Shown: piece after piece, positions 1-4,669 of the stretch
Position numbering within the stretch: the stretch's first letter is position 1
How the letters are laid out: each line of letters begins with the position of its first letter
DNA from: Candidatus Omnitrophica bacterium CG02_land_8_20_14_3_00__42_8
GTDB lineage: Bacteria; Omnitrophota; Gorgyraeia; Gorgyraeales; Gorgyraeaceae
Reading direction: 5' to 3'
Assembly (NCBI GenBank): GCA_002780805.1
Contig: PEUD01000145.1
Coordinates: 1-5,917, forward strand
DNA length: 5,917 bases
Program-made: the position numbers and the translations under genes
The notes under the pieces: generated by a model
What the model was told of the DNA's origin: nothing
Seen by the model: the letters and a program-made list of their open reading frames with translations, nothing else
Database searches by the model: none

Positions 1-170
1 AACCATTTATCTATCATAGCCTTACATACGCCAAAAAAGGAAATTCCTATACTATTAAATTATTCCGTTATATGTATAAAAATACCGAGAATGGTTTGTT
101 TCTAGAAAGAAAGTTTGTAAAATTTCAGGAGATTTTTAAGCTACTTGGTATTAATGCCTTAAAAATTTAG
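1..170 (+). CDS. C-terminal fragment, possible LAGLIDADG-type homing endonuclease (5' end outside window)
   Basis: A frame open from base 3 to a TAG at 168-170 encodes 55 residues with no start that must be used, so this is the tail of a gene entering from the left. The translation is rich in Lys, Phe and Tyr and contains an aromatic run ending in Met-Tyr-Lys-Asn, then Leu-Glu-Arg-Lys about eight residues later, then Phe-x-x-Phe. This resembles the C-terminal block, roughly LY.d..iYLeRKy.kF, that I associate with small free-standing LAGLIDADG homing endonucleases. Only this last block is visible; the LAGLIDADG helices and catalytic acids are not, so the function is tentative. The stretch is about 27% GC by hand count, against about 40-47% in three sampled lines of the operon, which fits a mobile or recently acquired gene. 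The stop lies only 3 bases before the -35 of the tRNA-Val promoter. Confidence 0.5.
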   Translation, partial: PFIYHSLTYAKKGNSYTIKLFRYMYKNTENGLFLERKFVKFQEIFKLLGINALKI

Positions 171-173
171 TGC

Positions 174-202
174 TTGAAATAGGCGAATAGGTGATGTATA
201 TT
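174..202 (+). promoter_or_regulatory. Predicted sigma70-type promoter of tRNA-Val
   Basis: The -35 hexamer TTGAAA (174-179) and the -10 hexamer TATATT (197-202) each match the consensus at five of six positions and are separated by the optimal 17 bases. Transcription would start near 209, about nine bases before the mature 5' end of the tRNA, leaving a short leader for RNase P to remove. The promoter begins just after the stop codon of the upstream partial gene, so the tRNA does not need read-through from it. Confidence 0.65.
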
Positions 203-217
203 AGTAAAGCACTTAAA

Positions 218-295
218 GGGCGATTAGCTCAGTTGGCAGAGCGTCTGCTTTACACGCAGAAGGTTTCACAGGTTCGAGCCCTGTATCGCCCACCA
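218..295 (+). tRNA. tRNA-Val (anticodon UAC)
   Basis: The cloverleaf folds completely. The 7-bp acceptor stem pairs 218-224 with 285-291. The D stem pairs 227-230 with 239-242 around an 8-base loop. The anticodon stem pairs 244-248 with 256-260 around the loop TTTACAC, which puts TAC at positions 34-36. The T stem pairs 268-272 with 280-284 around TTCGAGC. The discriminator base is A292 and CCA is encoded at 293-295. Conserved U8, A14, G18G19, A21 and the G15-C48 pair are all in place. The one oddity is a 7-base variable loop (AGGTTTC, 261-267) where class I tRNAs have 4-5; the extra bases appear to be two T at position 47. A run of five T (298-302) follows the gene and may help end transcription. 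Confidence 0.97.
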
Positions 296-307
296 AATTT
301 TTCACAG

Positions 308-336
308 TTGACAGTTAGCTCTAAAGGCTATATACT
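308..336 (+). promoter_or_regulatory. Predicted sigma70-type promoter of tRNA-Asp
   Basis: A perfect TTGACA (308-313), exactly 17 bases, then TATACT (331-336, five of six consensus bases). Transcription would start near 343, ten bases before the tRNA. The promoter fills the 57-base gap between the two tRNA genes, so tRNA-Asp should be transcribed independently of tRNA-Val even though they sit in tandem. Confidence 0.72.
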
Positions 337-352
337 TATCAACCATCTGTTT

Positions 353-430
353 GGGGACGTAGCGTAGCTGGATAAACGCGTCAGATTGTCGATCTGAAGA
401 TCGCGGGTTCGAATCCCGTCGTCCCCGCCA
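353..430 (+). tRNA. tRNA-Asp (anticodon GUC)
   Basis: The fold is complete. The acceptor stem pairs 353-359 with 420-426, all Watson-Crick. The D stem GCGT/ACGC (362-365 with 376-379) encloses a 10-base loop. The anticodon stem pairs 381-385 with 393-397 around TTGTCGA, which places GTC at positions 34-36. The variable loop is a standard five bases (398-402). The T stem pairs 403-407 with 415-419, with one G-T wobble, around TTCGAAT. The discriminator G427 is the expected identity base for aspartate, and CCA is encoded at 428-430. The gene is in tandem with tRNA-Val and converges on ntpK, whose stop codon lies only 30 bases further on. Confidence 0.97.
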
Positions 431-460
431 AATCCGCCTAAGGACCTCCATGTAAATTTT

Positions 461-925
461 CTACTGTACTTTCCCTATTGCCATCAAGGTAAATACCATT
501 GTAAAAATAGCTACTGTTTCTATAATACCGAGGACCATGAGGTAGTTCCCGAAGCCTTTTCCTGTCTCGCCCATTGCGTCGCTTGCTGAGGCAGCTGCTA
601 AACCCTGATACCACGCTGAAAAACCTATGGCCGCGCCTGAGAGCATGCCCAGGGCGCTTAATATCCCCAAATTCTGCACTTTTTTACTCGCTTCTATCAG
701 GGCATTCATTACTATCATTCCATAAATGGTCTGCGTAAGAGGTGCACCCACAAAAGCGAGAAATATAAACGGCGCTTGTTTATTCTGGGCAAAACATTTC
801 TTCCACGCACCTATCGCAGCCATCCCGGCTACCCCTGCTCCCGCTCCTGAACCAATAGCTGAAAAAGCGAGCGCTGCCCCGGCTATCCCGATGTCTTTAA
901 ACTGAAATACTGTATTTGCGTCCAT
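461..925 (-). CDS. ntpK: V-type ATPase membrane rotor subunit K (proteolipid, c-ring)
   Basis: This 154-residue protein forms the ion-carrying rotor ring of the membrane sector. It is a fused double hairpin of four hydrophobic helices, roughly residues 12-38, 50-75, 85-112 and 125-150, with Gly/Ala-rich packing in helices 1 and 3. Helix 4 carries the essential carboxylate Glu136. Helix 2 has Gln65 where a single-hairpin c subunit would carry its acid, so only one carboxylate exists per four-helix unit, as in other V-type K subunits. Thr64, Gln65, Tyr68, Gln107 and Glu136 line up with the sodium-site residues of Enterococcus hirae NtpK (Thr64, Gln65, Tyr68, Gln110, Glu139), so sodium transport is the favoured inference. 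It is the last gene of the operon, starts 44 bases after the ntpI stop, and has its own strong ribosome binding site, consistent with the high copy number of K. It ends with TAG. Confidence 0.96.
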   Translation of the reverse strand: MDANTVFQFKDIGIAGAALAFSAIGSGAGAGVAGMAAIGAWKKCFAQNKQAPFIFLAFVGAPLTQTIYGMIVMNALIEASKKVQNLGILSALGMLSGAAIGFSAWYQGLAAASASDAMGETGKGFGNYLMVLGIIETVAIFTMVFTLMAIGKVQ

Positions 926-931
926 TTATTT

Positions 932-939
932 TCTCCTCT
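932..939 (-). promoter_or_regulatory. Strong ribosome binding site of ntpK
   Basis: The minus strand reads AGAGGAGA here, a near-ideal Shine-Dalgarno sequence six bases before the ATG at 923-925. It is the strongest such site in the operon. ntpB shows none and ntpI only AGAGG. This fits a need for many K copies per complex compared with one I and one D. Confidence 0.75.
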
Positions 940-941
940 GT

Positions 942-969
942 TATTCTTCTCGACTTCGCTCGAAGAATA
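942..969 (-). repeat. Small REP-like palindrome between ntpI and ntpK
   Basis: An imperfect inverted repeat fills most of the gap after the ntpI stop. Bases 942-947 pair with 964-969, two bases bulge (948-949), then TCGA (950-953) pairs with TCGA (960-963) around a six-base loop CTTCGC. The core GACTTCGCTC resembles short dispersed palindromes that I recall from intergenic regions of many bacterial genomes. No T-run follows on the minus strand, so it does not look like a terminator. It could protect or process the mRNA so that ntpK is expressed more than ntpI. A single copy in this window cannot prove that it is repeated. Confidence 0.45.
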
Positions 970-2709
970 TTAGTCTTTTATCTTAAAAGGACTATACTCT
1001 GTACCTGACCACTCCATGTCCATGTGGCCTGAAAATTCCAGGACATTCAACCTCACCCCGTGGACAAGTATAGACAAAATACCCAGGCCGAGATTCAACG
1101 TATGGCCTGCAAAAAGCACAAACACGCTCAAAAAACCGTTCAAAATACTAGCAGCTCCTATATTGGCCGCTATCTGATTGAACGCGTCCGCTATCGCTAC
1201 TCCTGCCAGCCCCACAGCGAACAGGCGTATATACGAAACTATATCCGCGAAACTATTCACAAGCTTTAATAAAAAATCTCCAAGGCCTGTTCCGATACCT
1301 GCGAAAACATTTTTTACAGGATTTGTAAATAAAATAATAAGACCGGATCCGGCTATAAAAATCCACTTCATAAAACCGGGGAATTCAAAATTAAGTATCA
1401 ATGACTTTGCCAGAAAATACGCTGACCATAAAACACATATCCAGCCTATATCGCTCAGTGCCTTTAAAGAAGGCCATTTTCTCAAAAATTTCCAGATATG
1501 CGCTACACTTAATTGAACCACACCTATCAAAAAACAGAACGCCTGGACATTTGTATTATCCGTAAAATAAGGCATCAAGGGCTTTATCCAGGGGTGAGGC
1601 CCGAAGAATACACCTGTCAAAAGGCCCCATGTAATGGCGAAGCTGGCCAGCACATATGTTAAGAAAAAAATCGATTTATCTTTTATAGCCTTAAGCCTTT
1701 TTTGCGCTATTAAAGCTATAAGGAAATACGTAAGCCCGTAACCCACATCGCCTATCAGCATGCCGAAGAATATAGAAAAAAAGATCAAAAAATGAGGGCT
1801 TATATCGACTTCTCTATACCCCGGTATAGTCCCTATGATATCAAACATGGGTTTTATTATTTTCACCAATTTTGAATTTTTTATTAATGTTGGAGGGATA
1901 TCGTTTCCTCCAGGATCACTTGTCACTATACCCCATTTTTCTTTTGAAGCCACAGCTTCAATAATGCCAATCTGATCAGCAGGCAAGTAACCTTTTATAT
2001 ATGATAATTTTTCAAATCTTCCCGAGCCTTCCCGCACCTCACTAAACTCTATAAGAGAACTCAGATTGTTTTCATGATCACGTAAAGCGTTTTTATACGC
2101 GGCTATTTCCAAAAATCTCTTTTCTATCTCAATAAACCTTTTTTCATATTTCTTCTCTTCAAGAAGCATTTCTTCCATGCCCATTTTGGGCAGGGCAAGT
2201 GTTTCAAAAGGCAGGCCTATTTCTTTTCTTGAAATAATCGCGCAATAAAAGATATTCCCCTTCTGAAATATTTTTTCCAGAACAACGGTTTCCGGGACGT
2301 TTTTCATTTCCTGAACGCTGACTTTACATAACCTTACCCAGATATTTTTACTCTTTAAGCTTTCAATAAGAGAGGGGTTAAAATTTCCCCACTCCTCCCA
2401 CGTTTCCATATCGCGTTCCAGGATCTGCAATTCTTCTATCAGCGTTTCCTTTTCATCCAGAAGCGCCGTTATCTCGTCTATAAGGCTATCTTCTTTATTA
2501 TCCGCGGCGGCCTGATTTTTTATATCAGGTAAAACCGCTATGGCTTCTGAAACGCGGTTTAATTTTTCTTTAAGCGCTGCGATATTCCCCCCTGAAGGCG
2601 CATTTTCGTGCTCTACATGCAAAAGCCCAAGCCTTCTTACGGATTCAAGCACAGAATCAATATCCTTTGACTGGGTTATTAAAGTTATCTTTTTCATTCT
2701 GACTATCAT
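970..2709 (-). CDS. ntpI: V-type ATPase subunit I (membrane stator, a-subunit homologue)
   Basis: This 579-residue protein links the peripheral stalk to the membrane and forms the ion half-channels against the K ring. The first 300 or so residues are cytoplasmic, with charged helical segments likely to be coiled coil near 41-105 and 180-220. From about residue 304 there are some seven to eight hydrophobic helices. Family landmarks are Gly-Asp-Val-Gly-Tyr-Gly at 320-325, Ser-Tyr-Ile-Arg-Leu-Phe-Ala at 492-498 with Arg495, the arginine thought to release the ion from the rotor glutamate, and the C-terminal His-Gly-Val-Arg-Leu-Asn motif (550-555) with the second conserved Arg553. Its length is slightly below the usual 600-660. 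The ATG at 2707-2709 overlaps the ntpD stop as ATGA, and AGAGG (2720-2724) lies ten bases upstream, so translation is probably coupled to ntpD. The start is well supported because the family begins with a similar Met-x-Val-x-Met-Lys-Lys. Confidence 0.96.
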   Translation of the reverse strand: MIVRMKKITLITQSKDIDSVLESVRRLGLLHVEHENAPSGGNIAALKEKLNRVSEAIAVLPDIKNQAAADNKEDSLIDEITALLDEKETLIEELQILERDMETWEEWGNFNPSLIESLKSKNIWVRLCKVSVQEMKNVPETVVLEKIFQKGNIFYCAIISRKEIGLPFETLALPKMGMEEMLLEEKKYEKRFIEIEKRFLEIAAYKNALRDHENNLSSLIEFSEVREGSGRFEKLSYIKGYLPADQIGIIEAVASKEKWGIVTSDPGGNDIPPTLIKNSKLVKIIKPMFDIIGTIPGYREVDISPHFLIFFSIFFGMLIGDVGYGLTYFLIALIAQKRLKAIKDKSIFFLTYVLASFAITWGLLTGVFFGPHPWIKPLMPYFTDNTNVQAFCFLIGVVQLSVAHIWKFLRKWPSLKALSDIGWICVLWSAYFLAKSLILNFEFPGFMKWIFIAGSGLIILFTNPVKNVFAGIGTGLGDFLLKLVNSFADIVSYIRLFAVGLAGVAIADAFNQIAANIGAASILNGFLSVFVLFAGHTLNLGLGILSILVHGVRLNVLEFSGHMDMEWSGTEYSPFKIKD

Positions 2710-3323
2710 GTTAAAACAGCCTCTAAACTCATTCTTTCTATCTTATTCTTAGCCATCTTGGAACGGCCTACGGCGCCGGCTTGCTGATCGCCGAGATAAA
2801 TCCTTATGCGGCGTATGCCCTCAATGCATTCTGGAATTTTTACTTTTTCAAAAAGATTTACCCGCTGGTTTGTAACCCTGAGTTCCTCGCTCAATATCCT
2901 CAATTGTTTGTTCAATATTTTTTTCTCTTCTAAGAATGTCACGAATTTTCTTAACTCAATAATCGCGGTATCAACCCATAGTGGAGTTAAAAATAAATCG
3001 TATTCAGCATCTTCAAACTCCATTTTTTCAAATACAGGTATATCCACGCCCGCGATATTAAAACTTGAGATAACAGTATTTTTAGGCCTTACCCAGCCGG
3101 TTACATAATCTCCGGGTTCCTCCAGAAGATTTGCCCACTCGCTTATTTCGCTTTCCAGATTATCCAATTCCTGATTTTTAAAATTTAATCTTTCGTGAAC
3201 CCTCTGTATCTCAAGCTGCATCTGCTGTTTCTTCAGCTGCAGGATCGGCAGGTAACGTTCAAATCTCTTTAACGTGTCGCGCTGCCTCTTCAGCTCGCCT
3301 TTTGTAAATTTTATTTTTCCCAT
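2706..3323 (-). CDS. ntpD: V-type ATPase subunit D (central rotor shaft)
   Basis: The product is 205 residues from the chosen start and belongs to the V/A-ATPase D family, which forms the long helical hairpin inside the A3B3 head and turns with the K ring. The N-terminal block (residues 1-40: Met-Gly-Lys-Ile-Lys-Phe-Thr-Lys, then Leu-Lys-x-Gln-Arg and Leu-Gln-Leu-Lys-Lys-Gln-Gln) and the C-terminal block (residues 154-184: Arg-Val-Asn-Leu-Phe-Glu-Lys-Val, then Ile-Arg-x-Ile-Arg-Ile and Leu-Gly-Asp) are the two conserved helices. The middle, about 75-115, is the variable tip. An in-frame ATG ten codons upstream (3351-3353) would overlap ntpB by 26 bases, but the added residues look nothing like the family. 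The start at 3321-3323, four bases after the ntpB TGA, is preferred. Neither start has a strong Shine-Dalgarno (only GGA about 8-10 bases upstream), so re-initiation after ntpB is likely. Confidence 0.95.
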   Translation of the reverse strand: MGKIKFTKGELKRQRDTLKRFERYLPILQLKKQQMQLEIQRVHERLNFKNQELDNLESEISEWANLLEEPGDYVTGWVRPKNTVISSFNIAGVDIPVFEKMEFEDAEYDLFLTPLWVDTAIIELRKFVTFLEEKKILNKQLRILSEELRVTNQRVNLFEKVKIPECIEGIRRIRIYLGDQQAGAVGRSKMAKNKIERMSLEAVLT

Positions 3324-3327
3324 ATAA

Positions 3328-4626
3328 TCATATTCCGCTCGGCCAGAATTCATTAACGAATTCCGTCTTTATGCCAATCTCGGCAGGCTCAAAATTTTCA
3401 GCCAGGATCCGCCACCCCATATCCAGGGCCTTTTCTAAAAGTATGTCCACGGAAAGATTCATCATCTTCTCTTCGAATGCCCTGCCGTATCTAAGAAGCT
3501 TCTTGTCCCATCCACTCATATGAAAACCCATCGACTGCTTTTCAAGAGTTTCCCTGTAATCGCTGAACAGCTGAATCATCCTGTCCATGATAACACGGTG
3601 GTCTTTTCTGGTCTTTCCGTTCACGAGCTGTTTTAAGCGGCTCAATGAGCCGAACGGCTCGATTGATTTATTTCTCAGATAAAACTGGCCTTCTGTAATA
3701 TATCCCGTGTTATCCGGAATAGGATGGGTTACGTCGTCGCCGGGCATCGTGGTAACAGCCAGTATCGTTATGGACCCTGCCGTATCGAAATCAACCGCCT
3801 TTTCATAACGGCTCGCGAGCTGGCTGTATAAATCTCCCGGATATCCTCTATTGGAAGGGATCTGCTCCATGGTGATCGATATTTCTTTCAGGGCGTCGCA
3901 GAAGTTCGTCATGTCAGTCAAAAGCACCAGAACGCGTTTACCTTGGAGCGCAAACTGCTCAGCTACAGCCAGGCTCAGATCAGGCACGAGCAGACATTCT
4001 ACTGTAGGGTCCTGGGCAGTGTGCACGAAAAATATAGCCCTGGATAAAGACCCGTTTTTCTCAAGGGTGTCCCTGAAGAAAAGATAATCGTCATATTTAA
4101 GCCCCATGCCTCCCAATATTATAATATCCACTTCCGCCTGCATCGCTATGCGGGCCAAAAGTTCATTATATGGCTCTCCGGGCACTGAGAATATAGGAAG
4201 TTTCTGTGACTCCACAAGAGAATTAAACACATCTATCATGGGGATACCGGTGCGGATCATTTTTCTGGGGATAATCCTTTTCGCCGGGTTCACCGAAGGC
4301 CCTCCTATATCTACCATGTTCTCTCCAAGCTCCGGCCCGTTATCCCTGGGAAGGCCCGCGCCGTTAAACAAACGGCCCATTAGATTTTCCGTAAACGAAA
4401 CTCTCATGGGATGCCCCAAAAATTTTATTTTATCTCCCGTAGAAATACCGCGGCTGCCCGCGAATACCTGCAGATACACCCTCTCCCCGTCTATCCTTAT
4501 TACCTGCGCCAGGGATTTTCCTGCCCTAGAAGAAATTTCAGCCAGGTCGCTGTAACCGACATTTCTTGCCTCAACGGTAATAACGTTGCCGGCTATCTGT
4601 ATTATACGGTTATAAATTTTCTGCAT
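3328..4626 (-). CDS. ntpB: V-type ATPase subunit B (non-catalytic head subunit)
   Basis: This 432-residue protein has the usual length for bacterial V-type B subunits. It alternates with A in the hexameric head and holds the non-catalytic nucleotide-side surface. Residues 1-75 form the N-terminal beta-barrel. At the position of a Walker A motif it has Ser-Val-Pro-Gly-Glu-Pro-Tyr-Asn-Glu (147-155), lacking the Gly-Lys-Thr of catalytic subunits, as is normal for B. Other family blocks are Pro-Gly-Asp-Leu-Tyr-Ser (263-268), His-Pro-Ile-Pro-Asp (301-305), the Tyr-Ile-Thr-Glu-Gly-Gln block (309-314), and Ser-Leu-Ser-Arg (327-330), whose Arg330 should be the arginine finger reaching into the catalytic site of A. 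The ATG (4624-4626) has no recognisable Shine-Dalgarno and lies eight bases after a long hairpin that includes the ntpA stop, so translation is probably coupled to ntpA. The TGA is four bases from the ntpD start. Confidence 0.97.
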   Translation of the reverse strand: MQKIYNRIIQIAGNVITVEARNVGYSDLAEISSRAGKSLAQVIRIDGERVYLQVFAGSRGISTGDKIKFLGHPMRVSFTENLMGRLFNGAGLPRDNGPELGENMVDIGGPSVNPAKRIIPRKMIRTGIPMIDVFNSLVESQKLPIFSVPGEPYNELLARIAMQAEVDIIILGGMGLKYDDYLFFRDTLEKNGSLSRAIFFVHTAQDPTVECLLVPDLSLAVAEQFALQGKRVLVLLTDMTNFCDALKEISITMEQIPSNRGYPGDLYSQLASRYEKAVDFDTAGSITILAVTTMPGDDVTHPIPDNTGYITEGQFYLRNKSIEPFGSLSRLKQLVNGKTRKDHRVIMDRMIQLFSDYRETLEKQSMGFHMSGWDKKLLRYGRAFEEKMMNLSVDILLEKALDMGWRILAENFEPAEIGIKTEFVNEFWPSGI

Positions 4627-4630
4627 ATTC

Positions 4631-4669
4631 GTGTAAGGTTACACTCTGACATTGTCAGAGTGTAACCTT
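4631..4669 (-). promoter_or_regulatory. Perfect 16-bp inverted repeat spanning the ntpA stop and the ntpB leader
   Basis: AAGGTTACACTCTGAC (4635-4650) and its exact complement (4654-4669) are separated by three bases. On the operon mRNA this is a perfect 16-bp hairpin. The last codons and TGA of ntpA lie in its 5' arm, and its 3' arm ends eight bases before the ntpB ATG. A second, smaller palindrome, GTGTAA-GG-TTACAC (4631-4644), shares the 3' arm and cannot form at the same time. No T-run follows on the minus strand (the next bases are ACACGAAT), so it is not an intrinsic terminator. The likely roles are gating or coupling of ntpB initiation to ntpA translation, or mRNA processing. The pairing is directly visible; the function is inferred. 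Confidence 0.7.

Noticed and set aside
1060..1516. Plus-strand open frames of 69 and 112 codons opposite ntpI
   Set aside because: They lie fully within ntpI on the other strand, show no recognisable protein motif and have no gene context; they are antisense shadows.
2511..2529. CCTGAT...ATCAGG palindrome with a T-rich loop
   Set aside because: It is only six pairs, lies inside ntpI coding sequence away from any boundary, and is expected by chance in several kilobases.
3324..3353. Upstream ATG giving ntpD a ten-residue N-terminal extension
   Set aside because: The extra residues do not fit the family, whose N-terminus matches from the ATG at 3321-3323; the longer form would also overlap ntpB by 26 bases.
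3851..4665. Plus-strand open frames of 78, 149 and 84 codons opposite ntpB
   Set aside because: Their composition is Ser/Arg/Pro-rich as expected of antisense reading, and the minus strand codes for a fully conserved B subunit.
4635..4669. Intrinsic terminator between ntpA and ntpB
   Set aside because: The hairpin is strong, but no T-run follows on the transcribed strand and the next gene starts eight bases later.
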